DNA of 64,000 bases, from the NCBI RefSeq assembly GCF_013266755.1, contig NZ_JABRWJ010000002.1:620001-684000 (forward strand). Reading direction: 5' to 3'. The notes beneath the pieces were generated by a model. It was not told where the DNA came from and made no database searches. It saw only the letters and a list, made by a program, of their open reading frames with translations. Within the stretch, counting starts at the first letter, position 1. Each line of letters starts with the position of its first letter. The translations under genes were made by a program, and so were the position numbers. This document shows, one piece after another, positions 15,884 to 24,060 of this stretch. This DNA is from Pseudaquabacterium terrae (lineage in GTDB: Bacteria > Pseudomonadota > Gammaproteobacteria > Burkholderiales > Burkholderiaceae_C).

Positions 15884-17542
15884 TCAGGGCTTGCGCAGGT
15901 CTTTCAGCAGCACGCTGAAGTCGAGCTGGGCGCGGCCGCCGGCGCGCCGGCGTTCGCCCAGCTCGTCGAGCAGCGCGTCGAGCTCGGCGTCGTCGGCGGC
16001 GCTGGACTCCGGCGCGCTCGCCGCGACCGGCGCCTCGACCAGCGGCGCATCGCCGCCCCAGGGACCTGCCAGCGCGCCGCCGGCCAGCGAGACGAAGCCG
16101 CCCAAGCGCACCTCCGGCTGGCCCTTGTGCGCCAGCAGCGGCACGACGCCGATGCCTTGCAGCGCGGCGACGTGGCGTTCCGTCAGCAGGCGTTCGGTGC
16201 AGGGCAGGGCGACCGCCTGGCCGTCCTCGTCGTAGTGGAAGAAGTAGGGCAGCTCGTCGAGGCCGTACTGCGCCAGCGGCGGGTGATGCGCGCCATGCTC
16301 GTTGACCTGCTGCGCCAGCAGCACCGCGGCCACCAGCGCCGGGTTGCCCCACAGCAGCGTCTGCAGCCCGGCGCGGGGGTCGAACTCCTCGAAGGCAAAG
16401 CGCGTGATCGGATCGGAGCGCTTGCCGTAGGGCGCGCGCAGCAGCACGCGCGGCGTGACCAGCGAGACGAAACGCGCCGCCGGCAGCGCGCGCAGCGCGG
16501 CCCAGGCCTCGGCGATGCGCGGATGCAGATCACCTGCGGCCGCGTCGATGCAATCGCGGCCGAGCCCGGCGATGAAGGGCGCATGCGCCGCAGCGGCGAT
16601 CTGTGCGGCGCGCCCCAGCAGCTCGGCCTGCGGCGGCGTCATCTCGAAGCCATAACAGCCGATCAGCGCGGAGAGTGCACCCTGGTGCGCATCGAGCGGC
16701 GGCTGCTCGACCAGCAGCTTGTACAGCGCGGTGTCTTCGAGGCGGTCGGTCGCGCTCAGGTCGGCGGCGAATTCCTCGGCGCTGATGTCGTAGGCCACCA
16801 GCTGCACCGCGTTGTCGGTCTCGATGCGGCGCACCGCGAAGTCCAGCGTGCGCCAGGCCGCTTCGAGGCATTGGAAATCGGGGTGGTGCAGCACGCGGCG
16901 CATCGCCTGCGTCAGCGCGCGGTCGACCGCGGCGGTCAGTGCCGGTGCATCGGGCGCGGCGGCCTCGACCAGGTGCGGCGCGACGATGCGCCTGAGCATT
17001 GCATCGAGCGGGCCGGGCGGCGCCGGCGGTGGCGCCTCGCGGCCGAGCAGCCGCGCGAAGTCGTTCATGCGGGCGTCGATCGGCAGCGTGTCGCCGCGGG
17101 CGGGCACGTTGGCATCGACGCCGCTGCTCGTCTCGGCGGCGGAGACGTCGCCCCACTGCCGCACCTCGGCCGCCGCGGCGGCGAAGGTCGACGGCTGCGC
17201 GAGCCGCTGGCGCAGGCTCACCAGGCCGTTGAACAGCGGCAGGCTGTCGTAGAGCGCATCGGGATGCAGGTCGTCGAGCGAACGGGGCTTGAGCTCGACC
17301 GTGTCGCCGGCGCCGTCGATCGGCAGCCGCAGCACGCTGCCGAAGCCGGCCAGCAGGCGGTCGAGCGTGTCGACGTCGAGCTTCAGCGGCTTCGTTGCGG
17401 CCAGTGCGTCGCCGCGGCGCAGCTCGCCGCGGTGGGCGCGGCCGGAAAAATCGCCGAGCAGCGCGATGCGAAAACGCCCGCCGCTGCGGCGCGGTGCCGG
17501 CCGGCCGGCCGAGAAGCGGCCGAAGTTGAAGCTGTGGCTCAT
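15884..17542 (-). CDS. TssB-TssC-like fused type VI sheath protein (orphan)
   Basis: A 552-residue protein that looks like the two subunits of the type VI secretion contractile sheath joined in one chain. Residues about 20-140 resemble TssB: RFRIALLGDFSGR, LDVDTLDRLLAGFGSVLRLP, then SLDDLHPDALYDSLPLFNGL and VSLRQRLAQPSTF. Residues about 180-490 resemble TssC: LTQAMRRVLHHPDFQCLEAA followed by WRTLDFAVRRIETDNAVQLV, then PYGKRSDPITRFAFEEF and LLWGNPALVAAVLLAQQ. The tail is acidic and ends in a charged helix. No other type VI gene is in the window. It lies 18 bp downstream-to-upstream of the permease on the same strand. The fusion reading is inference from motif order; a stand-alone sheath-like structure or a remote partner operon is possible. 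Confidence 0.75.
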   Translation of the reverse strand: MSHSFNFGRFSAGRPAPRRSGGRFRIALLGDFSGRAHRGELRRGDALAATKPLKLDVDTLDRLLAGFGSVLRLPIDGAGDTVELKPRSLDDLHPDALYDSLPLFNGLVSLRQRLAQPSTFAAAAAEVRQWGDVSAAETSSGVDANVPARGDTLPIDARMNDFARLLGREAPPPAPPGPLDAMLRRIVAPHLVEAAAPDAPALTAAVDRALTQAMRRVLHHPDFQCLEAAWRTLDFAVRRIETDNAVQLVAYDISAEEFAADLSATDRLEDTALYKLLVEQPPLDAHQGALSALIGCYGFEMTPPQAELLGRAAQIAAAAHAPFIAGLGRDCIDAAAGDLHPRIAEAWAALRALPAARFVSLVTPRVLLRAPYGKRSDPITRFAFEEFDPRAGLQTLLWGNPALVAAVLLAQQVNEHGAHHPPLAQYGLDELPYFFHYDEDGQAVALPCTERLLTERHVAALQGIGVVPLLAHKGQPEVRLGGFVSLAGGALAGPWGGDAPLVEAPVAASAPESSAADDAELDALLDELGERRRAGGRAQLDFSVLLKDLRKP

Positions 17543-17607
17543 GGTGGTCTCCCGGGGGGAATCGGGCGATCCTAGCCCTGTCGCGCGACGAGGTACAAAG
17601 GCCCCCC

Positions 17608-17994
17608 ATGTTGGAGTTCCTGTTCGAAGTGGTCGGCGAGCTGCTGCTGCAGTTCATCTTCGAAGCGCTGGCGCAGGCCGGGGTGCACGTCGTGCGCAAC
17701 CCGGACAAGCAGCCGAAGGAGCACAGCCTGTGGGTGATCATCCCGGGCTACATCCTGTTCGGCCTGATCGCCGGCGGCATCAGCCTGTGGCTGGTCCCGG
17801 ACTACCTGATCCGCGGGCAATGGCAGCAGATCGGCTACCTGCTGCTCGGCCCGGTCGCCGCCGGTGCGGCGGTGGCGGCGATCGGCCATTGGCGCAGCCA
17901 GCGCGGTGTGCCACGCTACGGCATCGACCGCTTTGCCTGCGGCTACGTCTTTGCGTTGAGCTTCGCGCTGCTGCGCTTCGTGGTCGCCGAGTGA
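17608..17994 (+). CDS. small membrane protein of unknown function
   Basis: A 128-residue protein with three likely transmembrane segments: LWVIIPGYILFGLIAGGISL near 48, IGYLLLGPVAAGAAVAAIGH near 80 and CGYVFALSFALLRFVVAE at the C-terminus. An amphipathic N-terminus (LEFLFEVVGELLLQFIFEAL) precedes them. I recognise no family. It is followed 20 bp later by the halohydrin-dehalogenase-like gene on the same strand. Confidence 0.72.
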   Translation: MLEFLFEVVGELLLQFIFEALAQAGVHVVRNPDKQPKEHSLWVIIPGYILFGLIAGGISLWLVPDYLIRGQWQQIGYLLLGPVAAGAAVAAIGHWRSQRGVPRYGIDRFACGYVFALSFALLRFVVAE

Positions 17995-18014
17995 ACGAAC
18001 AAGGATCGCCTGCG

Positions 18015-18698
18015 ATGAAACTGATCGACCTGCAGGGCCGCCGCGTGCTGATCACGCAGAGCAGCGACTTCATGGGCCCGGCGCTGCAACGCGTGTTCGG
18101 CGCACTCGGCGCGACGGTGGTCGCCGATCCGCGCCCGCTGGGCGATCACCCGGCGCTGGCGCGGCAGGTGGTGAGCGAGGCCGGCGACGTCGATGTGCTG
18201 ATCGCCCACCTCGCGCTGCCGGCGCCGACGACGTCGCTCGCCGATGTCGACGACGACGAATGGCGGCGCGCCTTCGCGCACCTGGTCGACCCGCTGCCGC
18301 GTCTGGCACGCGCGGTGCTGCCGGGCATGCGCGCGCGCCGTGCCGGCCGCATCGTGGTGATCGGCAGCGCCGCCGCGCTGCGCGGCATGAAGCGCACCTC
18401 GACCTACAGCGCCGCGCGCGGTGCGCAGCTGGCATGGGTGCGCGCGGCCGGCACCGAGCTGGCGCGCGAGGGCATCACGCTGAATGCGATCGCGCAGAAC
18501 TTCGTCGACAACCCGACCTACTTTCCGCCCGAGGTGCAGGCCAACCCGGCGTTCCAGGAGCGTCTGAAGCGCGAGGTGCCGCTGGGCCGGCTGGTCAGCG
18601 GCGACGAGGACGCGCTGTTCGCCGCCTACCTCGCGAGTGACGCGGCCGCGTGTTTCGTCGGCCAGGTGTTTCCGGTCTGCGGCGGCTGGGTCAGCTGA
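18015..18698 (+). CDS. putative halohydrin dehalogenase (SDR-derived, non-NAD-binding)
   Basis: A 227-residue protein of the short-chain dehydrogenase fold that carries both fingerprints of halohydrin (haloalcohol) dehalogenases. The glycine-rich cofactor loop is replaced by T14-x4-F19-x-G21 (TQSSDFMG), matching T-x4-F/Y-x-G. The catalytic set is S118-x12-Y131-x3-R135 with arginine in place of the SDR lysine. The halide-site region (NPTYFPPEVQANPAF, then LGRL and GQVFPVCGGW) resembles HheC closely by eye. Such enzymes reversibly convert vicinal halohydrins to epoxides and accept cyanide, azide and nitrite in ring opening. Located between a membrane protein and an acylphosphatase; physiological substrate unknown. 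Confidence 0.82.
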   Translation: MKLIDLQGRRVLITQSSDFMGPALQRVFGALGATVVADPRPLGDHPALARQVVSEAGDVDVLIAHLALPAPTTSLADVDDDEWRRAFAHLVDPLPRLARAVLPGMRARRAGRIVVIGSAAALRGMKRTSTYSAARGAQLAWVRAAGTELAREGITLNAIAQNFVDNPTYFPPEVQANPAFQERLKREVPLGRLVSGDEDALFAAYLASDAAACFVGQVFPVCGGWVS

Positions 18699-18716
18699 CA
18701 TCCCGAAGGACGAGCC

Positions 18717-19022
18717 ATGGCAACCCGCGACGACGACGACCTGCAATGCTGGCTGGTGCGCGTGCGCGGCCGCGTGCAGGGTGTGGGCTACCGCGAGGCC
18801 TGCGTGCGCCATGCGCGAACGTCGGGCATCACCGGCTGGGTGCGCAACCGGATGGACGATTCGGTCGAGGCGACGCTGCAGGGCCCGCGCGCACAACTGC
18901 AGGCGATGTGCGACTGGATGCGCGAGGACATGCCCGCCGCGCTGGTCGACGACATGGACGTGAAGACCATCGAGCCGCCGTTTCCGCGCTTCGATCACTT
19001 CGAGCGCTGGCCGACCCTGTAG
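18717..19022 (+). CDS. acyP: acylphosphatase
   Basis: A 101-residue acylphosphatase, which hydrolyses acyl-phosphate bonds. The phosphate-binding loop and catalytic arginine are in RVRGRVQGVGYREACVRHAR (residues 14-33), and the catalytic asparagine in GITGWVRNRMDDSVEATLQG. The full domain length (about 90) is present, with a few extra acidic residues (TRDDDD) at the N-terminus. It starts 18 bp after the dehalogenase-like gene and is likely co-transcribed. Confidence 0.93.
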   Translation: MATRDDDDLQCWLVRVRGRVQGVGYREACVRHARTSGITGWVRNRMDDSVEATLQGPRAQLQAMCDWMREDMPAALVDDMDVKTIEPPFPRFDHFERWPTL

Positions 19023-19130
19023 CCGCGTCGCGCGGACACATTTGAAACGCGGGCGTCGGCAGCCGAAGCCGCGCTGATACGCGCCCGCCGCAGACTGCGT
19101 GCGGCTCCGTTCACCGCCGCACGCCTTTCG

Positions 19131-19964
19131 ATGTCCGCGCTCCAGCTTGTCGCTCCCTGTCCGGCGCTGCGCGATCATGTGCTGTGCTACGTCGCGCGGG
19201 ATGCCGCGGCGGCGCGCGCGGTGCCGGCCGAGGCGCAGTTCCCGGCGCACACGATCAGCGGCCTGGTGCTGCTGCATGGCGGACGCATTCACGCGCCGCA
19301 GCATGGCCGCGATTTCGCCGAGTGCACGCTGCTCGGCCTGCAGCCCAAGCCCTATCGCCTGATGTACGTGGATGGACCGCAGACGACGGCCGTGCTGTTT
19401 CGCGCCGGGCGCGCCGGCGAACTGCTTGGCGTGGCTGCCGCCGACATCGCGGCGCAGCTGCTCGATGCGCGCGTCGTGGTGCCGTCGCTGGCACTGCAGG
19501 TGTTGATGCACCGCTCGCGCGAGGCGACCACCGCTGCCGCGCGCATCACCGCGCTCGAGGCCTATCTGCTCGATCGCCTGGAGCGGCGCCCGCCACGGCC
19601 AGCGTGGGCCGAAGCGCTGCTCGCACTCGGGCCCGAGCTCGCGCTGTTGCCGCTGCCGGCGCTCGCCGAGCGCCTGGGCTGGAGCCCGCGCCAGCTGCAG
19701 CGCTGCTTCGGCGAGCTCTTCGGCGTGCCGCCGAAGACCTACCAGCGCCTGGCGCGCGGCCAGGCCGCATTGCGCGGCCTGCATGCCGATGCGGCGGCCT
19801 CGCTGCCGGCATTGGCGCAAGCGCTGGGTTTTGCCGACCATGCGCATCTGTCGCGCGAATTGCGCGACACCGCGGGCCATGCCCCGGCCACCTTGCGGCG
19901 TGGATTCGACCGTGGTCTGCCGGCATTGGCGCCCTTGTCGGCGCTGCTGCGCGCGGATCTGTGA
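19131..19964 (+). CDS. AraC-family transcriptional regulator
   Basis: A 277-residue regulator. The C-terminal AraC/XylS double helix-turn-helix is at about 165-255: LPLPALAERLGWSPRQLQRC, then FGELFGVPPKTYQRLARGQA and ALAQALGFADHAHLSRELRD. The N-terminal half (VAPCPALRDHVLCYVARDAA, FPAHTISGLVLLHGGRI, CTLLGLQPKPYRLMYVDG) is the sensor domain found in DUF6597-type AraC proteins. It is immediately upstream of, and in the same direction as, the peptide gene at 20108, making it the obvious candidate regulator of the following operon. Confidence 0.88.
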   Translation: MSALQLVAPCPALRDHVLCYVARDAAAARAVPAEAQFPAHTISGLVLLHGGRIHAPQHGRDFAECTLLGLQPKPYRLMYVDGPQTTAVLFRAGRAGELLGVAAADIAAQLLDARVVVPSLALQVLMHRSREATTAAARITALEAYLLDRLERRPPRPAWAEALLALGPELALLPLPALAERLGWSPRQLQRCFGELFGVPPKTYQRLARGQAALRGLHADAAASLPALAQALGFADHAHLSRELRDTAGHAPATLRRGFDRGLPALAPLSALLRADL

Positions 19965-20032
19965 TCTGCATCACCCGCGGCGGTTTGCATTGTTTCACCG
20001 CAGCTTCAATCGCACGATTTGAAGAATTCGGA

Positions 20033-20051
20033 CCGGCCTTTTCGCGGCCGG
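20033..20051 (+). other. GC hairpin in the leader of the peptide gene
   Basis: CCGGCC (20033-20038) and GGCCGG (20046-20051) form a perfect 6-bp stem with a 7-nt loop, 57 bp before the peptide start. It has no T-tract, so it is not a typical terminator. It may insulate the AraC gene from the peptide gene or stabilise the 5' leader. The rest of 19965-20107 is AT-richer than its surroundings and is presumed to hold the promoter, but I cannot fix the boxes. Confidence 0.4.
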
Positions 20052-20107
20052 CACCTACAAATGCGGTGCGGCAAACATCGTCGCGTCAACCAAAGCGAAA
20101 GCACACC

Positions 20108-20179
20108 ATGAAGTTCGACACCCTGAAGAACCTGGCCAACACCAAGGCTCCCACGATCCGTCCGCCGAAGCAGATCTGA
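20108..20179 (+). CDS. 23-residue peptide, candidate precursor or carrier peptide
   Basis: A 23-codon gene starting MKFDTLKNL and ending TIRPPKQI, then TGA. It is basic (four Lys, one Arg, one Asp), has no hydrophobic signal, and has a proline-containing C-terminal part (KAPTIRPPKQI). Support for its being real: it lies alone in an otherwise unused 299-bp gap, is followed 5 nt after the stop by a perfect-stem terminator, and heads an operon of tailoring-type enzymes. That layout (tiny gene, terminator, then enzymes) is typical of modified-peptide precursors such as PqqA-type genes, and the length equals PqqA. There is no clear Shine-Dalgarno, only a purine stretch (AAAGCGAAAG). No radical SAM or lanthipeptide-type enzyme is nearby. 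Too short for homology-based recognition by eye. Confidence 0.65.
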   Translation: MKFDTLKNLANTKAPTIRPPKQI

Positions 20180-20184
20180 TCGTG

Positions 20185-20227
20185 AAGGCGCCGGCCGCGT
20201 TTCTTGCGGTGCGGCCGGCGCCTTTTT
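20185..20227 (+). terminator. intrinsic terminator/attenuator after the peptide gene
   Basis: GGCGCCGGCCGC (20187-20198) pairs perfectly with GCGGCCGGCGCC (20211-20222) across a 12-nt loop, flanked by AA before and TTTTT (20223-20227) after. It is the clearest rho-independent terminator in the window. It separates the peptide gene from the downstream operon, so most transcripts should end here and partial read-through would supply the enzymes at lower level. Confidence 0.88.
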
Positions 20228-20263
20228 CCCTTTCCATTCATTGAATTGAATTCGAGCCATTCC

Positions 20264-22126
20264 ATGGACGTTCGCATCACCAATCTCTACGTCGACGAAT
20301 ATTCCTCATTCGTCTATGCCGCGGACGATCGCGGACTGGTCCGAAAACTCAAGCTGAATCTCGAATTGCTCGAGACCTCGCCGGCGCTCAAGCACGGCAG
20401 CTGCATCAGCGCCATCGGCGCCGGCGGCGATTACGTCTTCACCCGCGACATCCTCGGCAACCTGATGCAATGGGATGCCGCAACGCTGCAGCCGCGCGGC
20501 ATGGTCGCCACCGGCCAATACACGCTGGAATTCGCCGGCGAAACCGCGGCGCCGAATCCGTCGCAGGCGATGGCCTTCGACGGCGAGCGCATCTGGTGCT
20601 GCAACCCCTTCGGCGAACTGCAGGCCTGGCGCATCGGCAGCCTGGCCTTCGAACGCTCGCTGAGCCCCGACGGCGACGTGCTGCTCGACTCGGTCTGCTT
20701 CGACCGTGCCGGCAAGGTCTATGCGTCCGACGTCATCGGCGGCATCTGGCAGGCCGGCCCTGGCGACGAGCGCCTGAAGGTGCTGCATGCCGCCGAGACG
20801 CCGCTGGGCACCAGCCATTCGCTGGTGCACGACGCGCGCTGGGATCGCCTGTGGTGCAGCACCGACAACCACGGCGGCATCCTGATCGTCGGCCTCGACG
20901 GGGCGGTGAGCGAGCGCTTCGAGTTCACGCGCGACGACGTCGAGCAGATCGCCTTCACCGGCAGCGGCGCCGAGGCCTTCGTCGCCTGCTTCGACCACTA
21001 CATCTACCGCGTCGACAACCGCGAGGCGACGCCGCGCATCGTCGCGCGCTTCGGCCCGTTCAAGTTCCAGGTCAACCACGTGCGGGTCGGCCCGGAACGC
21101 ACGCTGTATGCGACGCTGGAATCCGGCGAGCTCTACGCGATCGATGCCGACAGCGGCGCGATCATGGCGCAGGCCTTCGGCACCGATGCGGTCTGGGGCA
21201 TCGACCCGGCCTCGGCGGAAGGCTTCTGTGCCGGCCTCGAGTCGGGCTCGCTGCTGTCGATCGGCGTGCAGCCGGGGCGGCATGGCGATGTGGCGCTGGC
21301 GCTGCACAAGAGCCCGGACCTGGGATTGGGCCGCGTGCGCCGCGTGTTGTCCGTCGAGGGAGGCGTCGCCGGCGGCGCGCTGGTCGGCATCAGCACCTCG
21401 GGCGCGGTGTTCAAGACCGACCGCGATGGCCGCGTCGAATGGACGCAAGCGGTCGGCGGCATCCTGCGCGACATCGTCATCGGGCCCGACGGCTCGAGCG
21501 TGATCGTCGCCAGCGAGGACGGCCACATCAGTGAGCTCGAGCTGCAGCGCGGTCGCCTGCTGCGCCGCCTGGCCTGCGCACGACCGGCCTGGTGCCTGGC
21601 GCTCGACAGCAGCGGCCGCCTGGTGGTCGGCGAACGCTCCCTCGGCGGCCTGGGCGCGGTGCGCGTGCTCGACGCGGGCGACTGGTCCGAGCTCGGCCGG
21701 CTCGAGCTCGAAGGAAATCCGAAGCGGCTGCGGCCGCTCGGGCCGGGGCGCGTGCTGGTCGTCGGCAACGGCGCGTTCCGCGCCCGCATGCTCGATACGC
21801 GCGCGGTGCAATGGGGCACCGAGTACCGCGAATGGGTGATGAACACCGTCGAGAACGGCATCACCTTCGGCAGCCGCGTCTACATCGTCACCTACGGCCA
21901 GCAGCTGCTGTCCTTCGATGCCGGCAGCGCCGAGCTCAAGAGCGTGCAGTTCAGCCCGGATTCGTTCCCGAAGGGCCTGGCGGTGATGCCGGGGGGCGCG
22001 CCCGATGAGGGTTATCTGCTGATGGGTGGCCGCGAGTTCCTGTCGGTCTACCGCATCGGTGACCAGATCGATCCGGCGTTGCTGAAGACGGTCTATCTCG
22101 CGCGCGATGCGCAGGGCATGCTGTGA
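20264..22126 (+). CDS. large beta-propeller protein of the peptide-linked operon
   Basis: A 620-residue cytoplasmic protein made of repeated beta-propeller blades without canonical WD dipeptides. Blade-like repeats recur along the chain: YVFTRDILGNLMQWDAATLQ, VYASDVIGGIWQAGPGD, AFVACFDHYIYRVDNREATP, LYATLESGELYAIDADSGAI, SVIVASEDGHISELELQRGR and VYIVTYGQQLLSFDAGSAEL. Length would suit two propellers of about seven blades. It is distinct from the WD40 protein encoded four genes later. There is no signal peptide, so it may act as a scaffold for the other operon enzymes or for the peptide; that is inference. Start is the ATG at 20264, 37 bp after the terminator. The stop overlaps the MFS gene start (GTGA). 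Confidence 0.8.
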   Translation: MDVRITNLYVDEYSSFVYAADDRGLVRKLKLNLELLETSPALKHGSCISAIGAGGDYVFTRDILGNLMQWDAATLQPRGMVATGQYTLEFAGETAAPNPSQAMAFDGERIWCCNPFGELQAWRIGSLAFERSLSPDGDVLLDSVCFDRAGKVYASDVIGGIWQAGPGDERLKVLHAAETPLGTSHSLVHDARWDRLWCSTDNHGGILIVGLDGAVSERFEFTRDDVEQIAFTGSGAEAFVACFDHYIYRVDNREATPRIVARFGPFKFQVNHVRVGPERTLYATLESGELYAIDADSGAIMAQAFGTDAVWGIDPASAEGFCAGLESGSLLSIGVQPGRHGDVALALHKSPDLGLGRVRRVLSVEGGVAGGALVGISTSGAVFKTDRDGRVEWTQAVGGILRDIVIGPDGSSVIVASEDGHISELELQRGRLLRRLACARPAWCLALDSSGRLVVGERSLGGLGAVRVLDAGDWSELGRLELEGNPKRLRPLGPGRVLVVGNGAFRARMLDTRAVQWGTEYREWVMNTVENGITFGSRVYIVTYGQQLLSFDAGSAELKSVQFSPDSFPKGLAVMPGGAPDEGYLLMGGREFLSVYRIGDQIDPALLKTVYLARDAQGML

Positions 22127-23427
22127 GCTCCGAAGCACCATCCGCCCGCCTGCCGGCGCAGTTCTACGCGTTCCAGTCGGGCATCGTGCTCGGCTACTTC
22201 GCGCTGCGCCTGGGCTCGTTCGCTGCGGCCTGGTGGTGCCTGGAGAGCACGCGCGATCCGCTGCAGCTGGCGGCGATCCTGGCGCTGGCGACCGGTTTCG
22301 ATCTGGTCGTCGGGCCGCTTGCGGCGCCGCTCGGCGATCGCTTCGGCGGCCGGCTGGTGCAGGTCACCTTCGTCGCGCAGATCGTCTGCTTCGCGCTGCT
22401 GGCGCTTGCAGCACGCGGATCCTTCGACGCCATCGTGCTCGCTGCGCTGCTGATCCCGGCGCAGTTCCTCGATGCGGCGCGTGATCCGGTCGCCGATGCC
22501 GCGCTGCCGCAATTGGTCGGCAACGCCAGCCTGACCGACGGCGTGCGCATCCGGCGCGCGCTGGGCACCGCCTCGCGCATCCTCGGACCGGCGGTCGGCG
22601 GCGCGGTCACGGCGCTGCTCGGTGCCAGCGCCACGTTCGTGCTGGCGGTCGTGGCGCTGGTCGCCGGCGCGCTGTTGTGCGCGACGACGCGGCTGCCCGG
22701 TGCGGCGGCGGCGATGAGCGCCGGCACGGCCACGCTCGGCACCTGGTGGCGCGACACGCTCGAGGGCCTGCGCAGCCTGCTGGCCATTCGCACCGAGCTG
22801 GCGATTGCGATCGGCTCGGCCTTCCTGACCGCCGCGGTGGCCTGCTTCGTCGCCATCGCCGTGCCGCAGCTCGCGCTGCAGACGCAGGGCGCCTGGGTCG
22901 CCGGCGTCGTCGATGCGGCGCTCGGCGCCGGTGTCGCGGTGGCCGCGCTGTTCGCGGTCAAGCCGTTGAATGCACGCTTCGGCGCCTGGCGCACGGTGCT
23001 CGGCGGCCTGGCCGCCGTGCCGCTGGCCTTCGCGCTGATGGCGATCGCGCCGCTGGCCGTCTGGCTGATGGTGCCGGCGGCCGCGGCGATCGGCTTCGCA
23101 CTCGTGCTGGTCGGCACCAACCTGTCGGCGCTGCGCCTGGGCGCCACGCCCGAGGCCTGGCGCACCCGCATCGTCGCCAATGCCACCTTCGTCTCGTCGC
23201 TGCTGGTGCCGCTGGGCAACTTGGGCGCCGGCTGGCTGGCCGAGCGCAGCGAGCCCGCGCTGCTGCTGGCCGGCTTCGCGGCCTGCACGCTGGTGCCGCT
23301 GCTCGCCATTCCCGCCGCGCCGCATCTGCGTGCCCTGCTCAATGCCGGCGAATCCGGCCAGCGCGCGGCCTACCTGAGCCTGTTCCCGGCCGCCTTTCGC
23401 GGCGCCGGCCCCCGCCCGTCCGTTTGA
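22123..23427 (+). CDS. MFS transporter (probable exporter)
   Basis: A 434-residue major facilitator with about twelve hydrophobic segments. The A-motif-like loop GPLAAPLGDRFGGRLVQVTF lies between helices 2 and 3 near residue 70. The frame starts with GTG at 22123 in a GTGA overlap with the propeller gene, so it is translationally coupled. It resembles drug-efflux-type MFS proteins (MFS_3-like). In the operon context it is the likely exporter of the product or the self-resistance function; substrate is inferred only. Confidence 0.85.
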   Translation: MSSEAPSARLPAQFYAFQSGIVLGYFALRLGSFAAAWWCLESTRDPLQLAAILALATGFDLVVGPLAAPLGDRFGGRLVQVTFVAQIVCFALLALAARGSFDAIVLAALLIPAQFLDAARDPVADAALPQLVGNASLTDGVRIRRALGTASRILGPAVGGAVTALLGASATFVLAVVALVAGALLCATTRLPGAAAAMSAGTATLGTWWRDTLEGLRSLLAIRTELAIAIGSAFLTAAVACFVAIAVPQLALQTQGAWVAGVVDAALGAGVAVAALFAVKPLNARFGAWRTVLGGLAAVPLAFALMAIAPLAVWLMVPAAAAIGFALVLVGTNLSALRLGATPEAWRTRIVANATFVSSLLVPLGNLGAGWLAERSEPALLLAGFAACTLVPLLAIPAAPHLRALLNAGESGQRAAYLSLFPAAFRGAGPRPSV

Positions 23428-23445
23428 CCCCGAAGGAGCCCCTCC

Positions 23446-24060
23446 GTGGAGACTTCCGATACCCGCATCATGATCCTCGCCGGCAGCCCGCGGCCCGGGT
23501 CGGAGTCCCTGCGCGTCGCGCAGGTGATGCAGCGATTCCTCGACGACCAGGGCGGCATCGCGCCGCAATTGCTCGACCTGGCGCAGCTCGACCTGCCGAA
23601 GTGGGAGGACGAGGCCGCCGATCACGAAACGCTGGCGCTGAACACGCTGCGCGAGGCCGCCGACTCAGCCGATGCGCTGGTGATCGTGGTGCCGGAATGG
23701 GGCGGCATGGCGCCGCCGGCGCTGAAAGCCGCGCTGCTCGCGCTGACCAACGGCGAAGTGGCGCACAAGCCGGTGCTGTTGATTGCCGTCTCGGCCGGCA
23801 TTGGCGGTTCGTACCCGATCGCCGAGCTGCGTGCCTCGTGCACGAAGAACGCACACCTGGTGTTCATCCCCGATCACCTGATCGTGCGCCATGTCGAGCA
23901 GCAGTTCCCGGCGCATCCCGGCGACAAGACCGCCGACCACCAGCGGCTCGAGCTGCGCGTGAAGAGCTCGCTCAGCCAATTGATCACCTACGCACGTGCG
24001 CTGGCCCCGGTTCGGCCGACGCTCGCGCGTGCACTGAAGGCCTATCCCTATGGTCATTGA
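23446..24060 (+). CDS. NAD(P)H-dependent FMN reductase-family flavoprotein
   Basis: A 204-residue flavodoxin-fold protein of the NADPH-dependent FMN reductase family. The FMN phosphate loop [16 protein letters not shown] lies at residues 13-28, and the isoalloxazine-contacting loop [20 protein letters not shown] near 86. GTG start at 23446 is preceded by a good Shine-Dalgarno (AAGGAG). It overlaps the GTP cyclohydrolase II gene by 11 bp. In the operon it could supply reduced flavin or carry out a redox step on the heterocycle. Confidence 0.85.
   Translation: METSDTRIMILAGSPRPGSESLRVAQVMQRFLDDQGGIAPQLLDLAQLDLPKWEDEAADHETLALNTLREAADSADALVIVVPEWGGMAPPALKAALLALTNGEVAHKPVLLIAVSAGIGGSYPIAELRASCTKNAHLVFIPDHLIVRHVEQQFPAHPGDKTADHQRLELRVKSSLSQLITYARALAPVRPTLARALKAYPYGH

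Noticed and set aside
15884-17542. A complete type VI secretion locus
   Set aside because: Only the sheath-like fusion is present; flanking genes are a permease and a small membrane protein, with no Hcp, VgrG, ClpV or baseplate genes.
14711-17575. 954-codon plus-strand open frame
   Set aside because: It lies antisense to the permease and sheath-like genes, is dominated by Arg/Gln/Ala repeats typical of reverse-frame translation of GC-rich DNA, and shows no domain.
18015-18698. First read as an ordinary NAD-dependent SDR
   Set aside because: No TGxxxGxG loop and Arg instead of Lys in the Tyr-x3-Lys pair; both differences fit the halohydrin dehalogenase fingerprints.
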